Shown here one piece after another: positions 47,151 to 55,265 of a DNA stretch of 64,000 bases. Below the pieces are notes generated by a model. The model saw only the letters and a program-made list of their open reading frames with translations, did no database searches and was not told the DNA's origin. The translations under genes and the position numbers were made by a program. The DNA comes from Limnohabitans curvus (GTDB lineage Bacteria; Pseudomonadota; Gammaproteobacteria; Burkholderiales; Burkholderiaceae_C), in the NCBI RefSeq assembly GCF_003063475.1, contig NZ_NESP01000001.1:992001-1056000 (forward strand), given 5' to 3'. Each line of letters begins with the position of its first letter. Position 1 is the first letter of the stretch.

Positions 47151-48428
47151 ATGACACACACCACGCTTGCCGGTGCGCCTTTTGTGGCCACACAGAACAA
47201 CGATTTGTATTTGGAAGGCGTCAAACTCGCTGACCTCGCGCACGCACACGGCACACCCTTGTTTGTGTACTCCAAAGCCGCCATGCTGAGCGCCCTCGCA
47301 GCCTACCAACGTGGCTTTACAGGCCGCAATGCCCGCATTTGCTACGCCATGAAAGCCAACTCCTCTTTGGCCGTGTTGCAAGTGTTTGCACAAGCGGGCT
47401 GCGGCTTTGACATCGTGTCAGGCGGCGAGCTGGACCGTGTCATCGCCGCTGGCGGTGATGCGTCTAAAGTCATCTTCTCGGGCGTGGGCAAAACACGCGC
47501 CGAAATGCGCAAAGCTTTGGACGCAGGCATTGCCTGCTTTAACGTGGAGAGTGAAGCCGAGTTGGAAGTACTCAGCGACGTGGCGCAAAGCATGGGCAAG
47601 CGAGCGCCCATCAGCATTCGCGTCAACCCCAACGTCGATGCCAAAACCCACCCCTACATTTCAACGGGACTCAAAGGGAACAAATTTGGCGTGGCCCACG
47701 AACGCGCCTTGGCCACTTACCAGCGCGCAGCCAGCCTGCCCGGCTTGCAAGTGACGGGTATTGATTGCCACATCGGTTCGCAAATCACCGAGTCCACGCC
47801 TTACCTGGATGCGATGGACCGCGTGCTGGACCTCGTGCAAGCCATTGAAGCCGCAGGCATTGCCATTCACCACATCGACTTTGGCGGCGGCCTTGGCATC
47901 AACTACAACGGCGACACGCCACCTGCGGCAGATGAGCTGTGGACGCAACTGTTGGCCAAGCTCGACGCACGCGGCTACGGCCAGCGCCAGCTGATGATTG
48001 AACCCGGTCGCTCGCTCGTGGGCAATGCAGGTGTGTGTTTGACCGAGGTGTTGTATCTGAAGCCCGGCGAGCAAAAGAACTTTTGCATCGTTGACGCCGC
48101 AATGAACGACCTGCCCCGCCCTGCCATGTACGAAGCCTTCCACCAAATCGTGCCGGTGTCTGCGCGTGTGGGTGAAGCTGTGATGTACGACGTGGTCGGC
48201 CCCGTTTGCGAAAGCGGTGATTGGCTGGGTCGTGACCGTCAACTGGCCGTGCAGTCGGGCGACTTGCTGGCGGTGCTGTCAACCGGCGCGTATTGCGTGG
48301 CGATGTCTAGCAACTACAACACGCGTGGGCGTGCGGCTGAGATTTTGGTGGACGGTGACAAGGCGCATGTCATTCGTCGCCGTGAGACTGTGGCTGATCA
48401 GATGGCTTGTGAGTCGTTGGTTCGTTAA
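47151..48428 (+). CDS. lysA: Diaminopimelate decarboxylase
   Basis: A 425-residue fold-III PLP enzyme, last step of lysine synthesis. The PLP lysine is K68 in CYAMKANSSLAV. HIGSQI, FGGGLGINY, EPGRSLVGNAG and the catalytic Cys in GPVCESGDWLGRDR are present. Confidence 0.97.
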   Translation: MTHTTLAGAPFVATQNNDLYLEGVKLADLAHAHGTPLFVYSKAAMLSALAAYQRGFTGRNARICYAMKANSSLAVLQVFAQAGCGFDIVSGGELDRVIAAGGDASKVIFSGVGKTRAEMRKALDAGIACFNVESEAELEVLSDVAQSMGKRAPISIRVNPNVDAKTHPYISTGLKGNKFGVAHERALATYQRAASLPGLQVTGIDCHIGSQITESTPYLDAMDRVLDLVQAIEAAGIAIHHIDFGGGLGINYNGDTPPAADELWTQLLAKLDARGYGQRQLMIEPGRSLVGNAGVCLTEVLYLKPGEQKNFCIVDAAMNDLPRPAMYEAFHQIVPVSARVGEAVMYDVVGPVCESGDWLGRDRQLAVQSGDLLAVLSTGAYCVAMSSNYNTRGRAAEILVDGDKAHVIRRRETVADQMACESLVR

Positions 48429-48473
48429 GTTTTTGACTGCTCGCGCGAATCTGTTCGTAAACTTGAATCCAAT

Positions 48474-48547
48474 GTGGCTACGGGTGTGCGGCCCCTGACG
48501 ATTTCTGGTACTCCAGCATGAGGAAGGGGCCGCACCCCCGTAGTCAC
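48474..48547. repeat. Palindromic element copy 2 (23-bp arms, conserved loop)
   Basis: The arms 48474-48496 and 48525-48547 are inverted repeats of 23 bp with two mismatches, around a 28-nt loop with GATTTCTGG-TACT-CCAGCATGAGGA. The core matches copy 1 at 38.5 kb but the arm sequences differ. It fills the lysA-msrQ convergent gap and may serve as a terminator for both, although no T-run follows. Confidence 0.85.
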
Positions 48548-48548
48548 C

Positions 48549-49190
48549 TCAGCGAGTGAAACCAACCGAGCGCGACAACTGACGCCACATAGAAGAGTGG
48601 ACAACTCGCCAAGCAAGCAACACAAACAACACCAAGGCATACACAAACACCTCAGCAAAGTTGTTCTTCCCCGCCCGCATCCAAAAGAAGTGCAACACCG
48701 CCAGCATTGCCACCCCATACACCAGGCGGTGCAACCACTGCCAACGCTTCGCACCTAGCCACCGAATCGCGCGGTTGAAAGAGGTCAACGCCAACGGCGT
48801 GAGCAACAAAAATGCACTGAATCCCACCAAGATAAAAGGGCGCTTGGCAATATCGTCAGCAATATCACCCCATTCAAACCCCATATCCAGCCAGCTGTAG
48901 CACAGCAAATGCAGCACCACATAAAAGTAGGTGAACAAGCCGAACATGCGCCGCAGTTTGGCCAGCTCGGGCACACCCAACATCACTCGCAGGGGGGTCA
49001 CGGCCAGCGTCACGCATAGCAGGCGTAACGTCCAGTCGCCCGTGGCGCGAATCACATACTCAGCTGGGTTGGCACCCAAAGCGTCGTTGGCAGCGCCCCA
49101 CACCAGCCACACGAACGGCAAGCTGCACAGCAGCCACAAGACGGGCTTGGCACTGCGGTGCTTCAAAGCATGGCGCAAAGCAACGATCAC
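48549..49190 (-). CDS. msrQ: MsrQ, haem-binding membrane subunit of MsrPQ
   Basis: A 213-residue polytopic protein of the ferric-reductase-like family. Six helices can be drawn, and haem-ligand His residues lie in YFYVVLHLLCYSWLD and RWQWLHRLVYGVAML. It passes quinol electrons to periplasmic MsrP. It lies 1 nt after msrP. Confidence 0.95.
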   Translation of the reverse strand: MIVALRHALKHRSAKPVLWLLCSLPFVWLVWGAANDALGANPAEYVIRATGDWTLRLLCVTLAVTPLRVMLGVPELAKLRRMFGLFTYFYVVLHLLCYSWLDMGFEWGDIADDIAKRPFILVGFSAFLLLTPLALTSFNRAIRWLGAKRWQWLHRLVYGVAMLAVLHFFWMRAGKNNFAEVFVYALVLFVLLAWRVVHSSMWRQLSRSVGFTR

Positions 49191-49191
49191 G

Positions 49192-50214
49192 TCAGTACAG
49201 CTTTTTCAAATCCATGCCTGCGTAGAGCTGACCCACTTGGGCTTCATAGCCGTTGAACATCAAGGTCTTGCGCTTTTTGGCAAACAAGCCATCTTCGCCA
49301 ATGCGGCGCTCGCTGGCTTGGCTCCACCGGGGGTGGTCCACATTCGGGTTCACGTTGGAATAGAAACCGTATTCTTGCGGCGCTGAACGGCCCCAGGAGT
49401 TGACGGGCTGCTTCTCCACAAAACGGATTTTCACTAAGCTCTTGGCGCTCTTGAAACCGTATTTCCAAGGCACCACCAAGCGCACAGGCGCGCCGTTTTG
49501 ATTGGGCAGCACTTCGCCGTACATGCCAAAGCTCAGCAGCGTGAGCGGATGCATGGCCTCGTCCAGGCGCAGGCCTTCCACATAGGGCCAATCGAGCACG
49601 CGCGAGCGCACGCCGGGCATGGTTTTGGGATCAGCTTGGGTGATGAACTCCACATACTTGGCGCTGCCCAAAGGTTCCACACGTTTGATGAGTTCGGCCA
49701 GCGAATAACCCACCCACGGCACCACCATCGACCAGCCTTCCACGCAACGCAAGCGGTAAATGCGCTCTTCCATGGGGCTGAGTTTGAGCAAGGCGTCTAG
49801 GTCGAAACGACCCGGCTTTTTGACAAGCCCTTCAATTTCGACCGTCCAGGGCTTGGTCTGCAAGGTGTGCGCGTATTTGGCGGGGTCTGCTTTGTCGGTG
49901 CCGAATTCGTAAAAGTTGTTGTAGCTGCTGGCATCGGCGTACGGCGTCGCTTTCTCCATCGTGTTGGCGCCGCTCACGCGACTCACGGCCCCCGTCAAGG
50001 GCGCTAATTTTCCAGGGCGTGCGATGGCTTCGCTCGGCGTTTGCGCCAAGGCATCGCGGGACGCCCAAGCTGCCAAAGACACGCCAGCAGCACCCGCCGC
50101 TACCTGCCTCAACCAATCGCGGCGTTGCACATACACCTGCTGTGGCGTGATTTCACTGCCCAAAAGATGCATAAAACCAGAATCACTGGCGCGGTTAAAT
50201 AGATGGCGATGCAT
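49192..50214 (-). CDS. msrP: MsrP, periplasmic methionine-sulfoxide reductase catalytic subunit
   Basis: A 340-residue molybdopterin enzyme repairing oxidised methionine in the periplasm. The Tat signal [20 protein letters not shown] has the RR at residues 31-32. The Mo-ligand Cys is C157 ([10 protein letters not shown]). I chose the ATG giving [10 protein letters not shown], with AAAGAGAG upstream; a GTG lies 30 nt earlier. It needs the tatABC genes also in this window. Confidence 0.95.
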   Translation of the reverse strand: MHRHLFNRASDSGFMHLLGSEITPQQVYVQRRDWLRQVAAGAAGVSLAAWASRDALAQTPSEAIARPGKLAPLTGAVSRVSGANTMEKATPYADASSYNNFYEFGTDKADPAKYAHTLQTKPWTVEIEGLVKKPGRFDLDALLKLSPMEERIYRLRCVEGWSMVVPWVGYSLAELIKRVEPLGSAKYVEFITQADPKTMPGVRSRVLDWPYVEGLRLDEAMHPLTLLSFGMYGEVLPNQNGAPVRLVVPWKYGFKSAKSLVKIRFVEKQPVNSWGRSAPQEYGFYSNVNPNVDHPRWSQASERRIGEDGLFAKKRKTLMFNGYEAQVGQLYAGMDLKKLY

Positions 50215-50307
50215 GCGGGGCTCTCTTTCCAGATGTGGGCTCACATTGTGAATCGAAGCTTGTTTTCATGCTCAGCACCTTCGACAAAGGCTTTTCTGCG
50301 GGGCATA

Positions 50308-50336
50308 AAAAAAGCTGGCTCAAGGCCAGCTTTTTT
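50308..50336. terminator. Rho-independent terminator after the cytochrome c4 gene
   Basis: AAAAAAGCTGGC-TCAAG-GCCAGCTTTTTT forms a 12-bp stem with T-runs on both strands. On the minus strand it ends the cytochrome gene before msrP. Confidence 0.92.
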
Positions 50337-50358
50337 GGGAAGCGATGAGACGCTCAGA

Positions 50359-50985
50359 TCAACGCAAACCAGCGATGTAGTCAGACACCGCTTTGATTTC
50401 GCGGTCGTTCATCTTGGCAGCAACGCCTGTCATTTGGGCGCTGTTCTTACGCACGCCATCGCGGAAGGCGACCAACTGCGCCACCGCATAGTCGGCGTGT
50501 TGGCCTGACAAACGTGGGTATTGCGAAGGAATACCAGCGCCAGTGGGCGTATGGCAACCGGCACAAGCAGCGATTTGACGGTCGGCAATGCCACCGCGGT
50601 AGATGCGCTCACCCAACACCACCAAGTCTTTTTCTTTGGCGAAGTTAGGCTTAGATTCTTTCGAGCCCACCCAAGCGGACACGTTTTTCATGTCAGCGTC
50701 AGACAAACCTGCAGCCATGCCACTCATGATGGCGTTGGCGCGTTTACCAGATTTGAATTCTTGCAATTGCTTGACCAAATAGTCAGGGTGTTGCTGCGCC
50801 AACTTGGGGTAAGCAGGCGAACCGGAGTTGCCGTCTGCACCGTGGCAAGACGCGCAAATCGCGGTGTAAGTGGCTTCACCTTTGGCCAAATCGGCTTTGG
50901 CAGCAGGGGCTGCTGGCTCGGCGGCATTGGAAAGGGCGGGGGCTACCAAGGCGGCAGCAATCAGCAAAGAGGCAATCAGCTTCAT
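50359..50985 (-). CDS. Dihaem cytochrome c4
   Basis: A 208-residue periplasmic protein with a Sec signal peptide (MKLIASLLIAAALVAPALSNA) and two class I cytochrome c domains: CASCH (C44, C47, H48) and CAGCH (C141, C144, H145). Met ligands are likely in each half (SGMAAGLSD and QMTGVAAKMND). Cytochrome c4 carries electrons from bc1 to terminal oxidases. The ATG shown starts the signal peptide; a TTG lies nine codons upstream. Confidence 0.93.
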   Translation of the reverse strand: MKLIASLLIAAALVAPALSNAAEPAAPAAKADLAKGEATYTAICASCHGADGNSGSPAYPKLAQQHPDYLVKQLQEFKSGKRANAIMSGMAAGLSDADMKNVSAWVGSKESKPNFAKEKDLVVLGERIYRGGIADRQIAACAGCHTPTGAGIPSQYPRLSGQHADYAVAQLVAFRDGVRKNSAQMTGVAAKMNDREIKAVSDYIAGLR

Positions 50986-51037
50986 AAGTGTTCTTTGGTT
51001 AATGGGTCTCAAAGACGTCGAAAAACTGCGGTGATTC

Positions 51038-51043
51038 TACAAT
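51038..51043 (+). promoter_or_regulatory. Putative -10 box adjoining the yihA start
   Basis: TACAAT ends 5 nt before the ATG and no SD-like sequence is present. No good -35 box is seen. Confidence 0.35.
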
Positions 51044-51048
51044 GCCGT

Positions 51049-51816
51049 ATGAACCAGCCAGACCCACACGACACACCCGCCCAAATTGACACGCCTGAGG
51101 TGCCCGAAATCGCGGTTTTGAACGCTGAACTTGAGGCCCAAAGAGACGCCGAACGCGCCGCCGCCAAAGCGACCTTTGAGGCGCTAAGCCCCACCGATCA
51201 AGCCAAATACGCCATGGGCTGGCTACACACAGCCCGCTTCTTGACCACCGCAGCCCAGCTGCACCACTTGCCCGTCTACGACCTGCCCGAAATTGCCTTT
51301 GTGGGCCGTTCCAACGCGGGTAAATCAACCTGCATCAACGTGCTGACCCAGCAAAAACGCTTGGCCTATGCCTCCAAAACACCCGGTCGCACCCAGCACA
51401 TCAACTTGTTTGCCATGGGTCGCCAAGGCAAAACCGATGCCGTGCTGGCTGACTTGCCCGGTTATGGCTACGCCGCCGTACCCAAGCAAGACAAGATTCG
51501 TTGGCAACAAGTGATGGCGAACTATTTGCTCACCCGCCCCAACCTGCGTGCGATGGTGCTGATGTGTGACCCACGCCACGGTTTGACCGAGCTGGACGAA
51601 ATTTTGTTGGACGTGATTCGCCCACGGGTAGAAGAAGGTTTGAAGTTTTTGGTGTTGCTGACCAAGGCAGACAAACTCAACAAGACCGATGGCGCGAAGG
51701 CGCTGCAAATCACCAAGCTGCAAGCCGGCGGCGGTGAAGTGCGTTTGTTCTCAGCGCTGAAAAAACAAGGGGTAGACGAAGTCGCCGCCACCTTGTACAA
51801 GTGGATGCACCCTTAA
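51049..51816 (+). CDS. yihA: Ribosome biogenesis GTPase YihA/YsxC/EngB
   Basis: A 255-residue GTPase for 50S assembly. G1 GRSNAGKST (86-94), G2 TPGRTQHINLF, G3 ADLPGYGYA, and G4 TKADK. The N-terminus is about 40-60 residues longer than in E. coli, acidic and Ala-rich. The frame is open far upstream through the cytochrome gene, but MNQPDPHDTP is the first plausible start. Its stop abuts the convergent lpxL gene with no spacer. Confidence 0.93.
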   Translation: MNQPDPHDTPAQIDTPEVPEIAVLNAELEAQRDAERAAAKATFEALSPTDQAKYAMGWLHTARFLTTAAQLHHLPVYDLPEIAFVGRSNAGKSTCINVLTQQKRLAYASKTPGRTQHINLFAMGRQGKTDAVLADLPGYGYAAVPKQDKIRWQQVMANYLLTRPNLRAMVLMCDPRHGLTELDEILLDVIRPRVEEGLKFLVLLTKADKLNKTDGAKALQITKLQAGGGEVRLFSALKKQGVDEVAATLYKWMHP

Positions 51817-52683
51817 TCAATAGAGTTCAGGCGCACCCGGTGGACGCGTCTTGAAGCGCTTGTGCACCCAGAAGTATTGGGCGGGCATGGTGTTGATGAA
51901 CACCGCCAAGCGCTGGTTCATCTTGGCTGTATCAGCCTCGGCATCGTCTGTGGGAAAGTCGTTCCACGCCGGATGCACCACCACTTCATAACCCGCATCC
52001 GTCATCCGCGTGATGACCGGCACCACACGGGCACGGCCTAATTTGGCAAAGCGTGAGAGCGACGGCACAGTGGCCGCTGGCTCGCCATAAAACGGCACAA
52101 AGATGGACTCGCTCGGGCCAAAGTTCATGTCAGGCAATAAGTACAACAACTCGTTTTGACGCAAGGCTGCCACGATGGGTTTGACGCCATCTTCGCGGCG
52201 AAACAAGCGAACTTGGCCAAAGCGCTGACGACCTTTGGCCACCCAGGCATCCACCGCCGCGTTCGATTGCGGCGTGAAGATGGTCGTGAAACGCAAAGGC
52301 AAGTTGAGCGTGAGCGCTGTCCACCCCACGTCCAAGCCCATGAAATGCGGCGCGAACAACACCGTGGGCGTGGCCTCTGACAAAGCGGCCACCTCACCGG
52401 ATAGCTGCACGCGGGATTGGATGCACGTCGCACTGCGGTGCCATAGCCAGCTCCGGTCCAGCCACGCTTGCGCGAAATACACAAAGGTTTGGCGTGTGAG
52501 CGCATCACGCTCGGCATCGCTCAAATGCGGGAAGCACACACGCAAATTGGTTTGCACCACACGGCGACGCGATGGAATCACCGCCATCAGCAAAGCGCCC
52601 AAGCCCGCACCTAGGGCGCGCAACCACGACAAAGGCAAATAGCCCAAGCCGCGCAGCACACACAAACCAAAATTGCTGAACAT
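51817..52683 (-). CDS. LpxL/HtrB-type lipid A acyltransferase, copy 1
   Basis: A 288-residue inner-membrane acyltransferase adding a secondary acyl chain to lipid A. N-terminal anchor near residues 15-36. The HX4D motif is APHFMGLDVGW (H113, D118). RREDGVKPIVAALRQ and LLPDMNFGPSESIFVPFYGE are family blocks. It lies 3 nt after the paralogue of identical length. Confidence 0.92.
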   Translation of the reverse strand: MFSNFGLCVLRGLGYLPLSWLRALGAGLGALLMAVIPSRRRVVQTNLRVCFPHLSDAERDALTRQTFVYFAQAWLDRSWLWHRSATCIQSRVQLSGEVAALSEATPTVLFAPHFMGLDVGWTALTLNLPLRFTTIFTPQSNAAVDAWVAKGRQRFGQVRLFRREDGVKPIVAALRQNELLYLLPDMNFGPSESIFVPFYGEPAATVPSLSRFAKLGRARVVPVITRMTDAGYEVVVHPAWNDFPTDDAEADTAKMNQRLAVFINTMPAQYFWVHKRFKTRPPGAPELY

Positions 52684-52686
52684 GGC

Positions 52687-53553
52687 TTAGCCCTCTGCGC
52701 GCGGCTGTTTGTCACGCGCGTAGCCCCACAGGTATTGACCGGGCGCGTCCAGCACCATGCGTTCCACGCCGCGGTTGACCGCAGCCGCAGCCACCTCGGG
52801 CGATACGCTGCTGTCTTTCACTTCGGGGGCGTCAAAGGGCCGCATGTGCATGCAAAAACCTTGTCCTGCTGGCAACCGCTCGCACCACGTCATGATGACT
52901 TGTGCACCGGTTTGTTGCGCCAACTTCGCCAGCAAGGTCATGGTGTACACATCGCGACCAAAGAACGGCGCCCAAACGCCCTGGCCTAAGGGCGGCACTT
53001 GGTCGGGCAAGATAGCGGTGTAACCGCCGTTGCGCAGGGTGCGAATGAGGGTGCGCACACCGGCCAGTGATGTGGGGGCGGAATCTAAATACGGGCGCGT
53101 GCGAGCGTTAGCCACCAAAGGCTCTAACCACGCTTTGCGGGCAGGGCGAAACAACGCCACCATCGGGCCATACGTGGGGCCAAACTTTTCGGCAATCGCT
53201 TGTGCGCCAATTTCCCAAGAACCCAAATGAGGCGACATGATGATGGCACCTTTGCCGGCTTGCATCGCCGCTTCAAAGTGCTCTGCACCATCCCACGTCA
53301 CCAAGCCGTCCAGCTTGGCACTGTGCGGACGCATCCAGACCCAAGGCAGCTCAGCCACCATGGCGCCAATGGCCGCCACAGCAGGACGTGCATCGCGCCA
53401 CGCCACGCCAGCCGCCTGCACATTGGCTTTGAAATTGCGGCGATAACTGGGCGATAGCCACCACACCAGCCACCCCAGCACAGCGCCCAACCGCTGCATC
53501 AAAGGCAGGGGCATGCGTGCAAGGAAATGAAAAATACGGGTGGTGAGAGACAT
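52687..53553 (-). CDS. LpxL/HtrB-type lipid A acyltransferase, copy 2
   Basis: A 288-residue paralogue with HX4E (SPHLGSWE, H109 and E114), ARTRPYLDSAPTSLAG and ILPDQVPPLGQGVWAPFFG. The two copies have different active-site acids and probably add different acyl chains at different positions, as LpxL and LpxM do; which is which cannot be told here. Divergent from metK. Confidence 0.92.
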   Translation of the reverse strand: MSLTTRIFHFLARMPLPLMQRLGAVLGWLVWWLSPSYRRNFKANVQAAGVAWRDARPAVAAIGAMVAELPWVWMRPHSAKLDGLVTWDGAEHFEAAMQAGKGAIIMSPHLGSWEIGAQAIAEKFGPTYGPMVALFRPARKAWLEPLVANARTRPYLDSAPTSLAGVRTLIRTLRNGGYTAILPDQVPPLGQGVWAPFFGRDVYTMTLLAKLAQQTGAQVIMTWCERLPAGQGFCMHMRPFDAPEVKDSSVSPEVAAAAVNRGVERMVLDAPGQYLWGYARDKQPRAEG

Positions 53554-53560
53554 GAACTTT

Positions 53561-53588
53561 TTGATGACTTTGATAAATCCACTAGAAT
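53561..53588 (+). promoter_or_regulatory. Putative metK promoter
   Basis: TTGATG (53561-53566), a 16-nt spacer, TAGAAT (53583-53588). Transcription would begin near 53595, just before the first leader stem, giving a leader of about 150 nt. Confidence 0.5.
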
Positions 53589-53594
53589 CTTGAT

Positions 53595-53740
53595 TGTCGC
53601 CGAGTTAAAGAACTACTTGCAGGGCGACGACACACCACGGTGTGAGAGTAAGGGCGAAGCCCGAACCACTGCTAAAGCGTTCGCTGGGCTCCAAGTTTTC
53701 AGGGTCGGCAACGCCGAACAACCCACTGAAAACAAGGAGC
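53595..53740 (+). promoter_or_regulatory. Structured metK 5' leader, candidate cis-regulatory RNA
   Basis: Four potential stems in order: GTCGCC/GGCGAC (53596-53601 with 53623-53628); CACAC/GTGTG (53631-53644); GGGC/GCCC (53652-53662), which competes with AGCCC/GGGCT (53658-53662 with 53686-53690); and GTTTTCAG/CTGAAAAC (53695-53702 with 53726-53733), with inner CGGC/GCCG. The last stem abuts the AAGGAG SD at 53734. No leader peptide was seen. I could not match it to a known SAM or SAH riboswitch. Confidence 0.55.
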
Positions 53741-53747
53741 TTTTTTC

Positions 53748-54929
53748 ATGTCTCACGACTTTCTCTTCACCTCTGAATCCGTTTCAGAAGGCCACCCAGA
53801 CAAAGTGGCAGACCAAATCTCTGACGCGATTTTGGACGCCATCTTCGAGCAAGACCCACTCTCACGCGTGGCTGCCGAAACCCTGACCAACACCGGCTTG
53901 GTCGTCTTGGCTGGCGAGATCACCACCAACGCGCACGTGGACTACATCCAAGTCGCACGCGACACCATCAAACGCATCGGCTACGACAACACCGACTACG
54001 GCATCGACTACAAAGGTTGCGCTGTGATGGTGTGCTACGACAAGCAATCCAACGACATCGCCCAAGGCGTGGACCACGCGTCTGACGACCACCTCAACAT
54101 CGGCGCGGGCGACCAAGGCCTGATGTTTGGCTACGCTTGCAGCGAAACGCCAGAGCTGATGCCCGCCCCCATTTACTACGCACACCGTTTGGTCGAGCGC
54201 CAAGCACAGTTGCGCAAAGATGGCCGCTTGCCTTTCTTGCGCCCCGACGCCAAGAGCCAAGTGACCATGCGCTACGTGGACGGCAAGCCTCACAGCATTG
54301 ACACCGTGGTGTTATCCACCCAACACAGCCCTGACCAAAGCGAGTCAGCCACCAAGATGAAAGCCAGCTTCAATGAAGCCATCATCGAAGAGCTGATCAA
54401 GCCCGTGTTGCCCAAAGAGTGGTTGCAAGACACCAAGTTTTTGATCAACCCCACTGGCCGTTTCGTCATCGGCGGCCCACAAGGCGATTGCGGTTTGACT
54501 GGCCGCAAAATCATTGTGGACACCTACGGCGGCGCATGCCCTCACGGCGGTGGCGCGTTCTCAGGCAAAGACCCATCGAAGGTCGACCGCTCTGCCGCTT
54601 ACGCTGCACGCTACGTGGCTAAAAACATCGTGGCTGCTGGCTTGGCGACACAGTGTCAAGTGCAAGTGGCTTACGCCATTGGCGTGGCTCGCCCTATGAA
54701 CATCACGGTGAACACCGCAGGCACGGGCGTGATCTCTGACGACAAGTTGTCAGCACTGGTGGCCGAGCACTTTGACTTGCGCCCCAAAGGCATCATTCAA
54801 ATGCTCGACTTGCTGCGTCCAATCTACGCCAAGACAGCGGCTTACGGTCACTTTGGTCGTGAAGAGCCAGAGTTCACTTGGGAAAGAACCGATAAAGCTG
54901 CGGCACTTCGTGCTGCAGCCGGTCTGTAA
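53748..54929 (+). CDS. metK: S-adenosylmethionine synthetase
   Basis: A 393-residue MetK making SAM from methionine and ATP. It has [18 protein letters not shown], the ATP loop [32 protein letters not shown] and [20 protein letters not shown] strong SD (AAGGAG) lies 8 nt before the ATG. It is flanked by structured RNA on both sides. Confidence 0.98.
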   Translation: MSHDFLFTSESVSEGHPDKVADQISDAILDAIFEQDPLSRVAAETLTNTGLVVLAGEITTNAHVDYIQVARDTIKRIGYDNTDYGIDYKGCAVMVCYDKQSNDIAQGVDHASDDHLNIGAGDQGLMFGYACSETPELMPAPIYYAHRLVERQAQLRKDGRLPFLRPDAKSQVTMRYVDGKPHSIDTVVLSTQHSPDQSESATKMKASFNEAIIEELIKPVLPKEWLQDTKFLINPTGRFVIGGPQGDCGLTGRKIIVDTYGGACPHGGGAFSGKDPSKVDRSAAYAARYVAKNIVAAGLATQCQVQVAYAIGVARPMNITVNTAGTGVISDDKLSALVAEHFDLRPKGIIQMLDLLRPIYAKTAAYGHFGREEPEFTWERTDKAAALRAAAGL

Positions 54930-54930
54930 G

Positions 54931-54992
54931 ACCGCCTCGCGCAAGCGAGGTATCGGTTCTTGGGCGAAGCTCATATCGCTTGCGATGTGAGC
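54931..54992 (+). other. Two stem-loops in the metK 3' UTR
   Basis: The first is CCTCGC-GCAA-GCGAGG with a GNRA tetraloop and an outer ACCG/CGGT extension. The second is GCTCATATCG-CTTG-CGATGTGAGC with one wobble. Together with the downstream terminator they form a compact block of about 115 nt that could be a 3'-derived small RNA. Confidence 0.45.
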
Positions 54993-55014
54993 GGAGACCA
55001 GAAGTCGTGTTGAA

Positions 55015-55045
55015 GGGCTTCTCGTTTTTACGGGAAGCCCTTTTT
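55015..55045 (+). terminator. Rho-independent terminator of metK
   Basis: GGGCTTCTCG-TTTTTA-CGGGAAGCCC, a 10-bp stem with one mismatch, followed by TTTTT. Confidence 0.88.
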
Positions 55046-55132
55046 CTTTGGCCTCGGGAGATGCGAGTTGGGGTTTGAACCACCTTCAGCGATGCACACG
55101 TTCAATTGCGTCTCACCGCTTGCTCGCCAAAA

Positions 55133-55213
55133 GAAGCTTGGGTGGCGTACCCCAATAAGGCGCCATTCGTCGCGCAGCGATGTAAGCCGTTTGGGGTGCG
55201 CCGCCCAAGCTTC
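55133..55213. repeat. Inverted-repeat element with 22-bp arms
   Basis: The arms 55133-55154 and 55192-55213 pair over 22 bp; the two non-Watson-Crick positions are G-U in the plus-strand RNA. The 37-nt loop is unrelated to the elements at 38.5 and 48.5 kb. It lies downstream of the ATM1 gene and of metK. Confidence 0.8.
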
Positions 55214-55265
55214 GCCTCAGCTAAAAACGCACCAAACTAAGAAAGAAACCGCGACGACAGAAGAA

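Larger units (their letters stand above)
54930..55265. other. 336-nt intergenic region between metK and the ATM1 gene
   Basis: It contains, from the left, two stable stem-loops (54931-54957 and 54969-54992), the metK terminator (55015-55045), about 85 nt with no clear signal, and a 22-bp inverted repeat element (55133-55213). No convincing gene is present on either strand. Confidence 0.7.

Noticed and set aside
48474..48547. Calling palindromic element 2 an ordinary intrinsic terminator
   Set aside because: The loop is too long (28 nt), no T-run follows, and the loop core is shared with a second locus.
50521..51048. Long upstream extension of the yihA frame through the cytochrome c4 gene
   Set aside because: The family N-terminus begins at 51049; the extension is opposite coding sequence of cytochrome c4.
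53595..53740. Assignment of the metK leader to a known SAM or SAH riboswitch class
   Set aside because: It contains GCTAAAG, faintly like SAM-II, but the expected pseudoknot arrangement could not be drawn; no class name is claimed.
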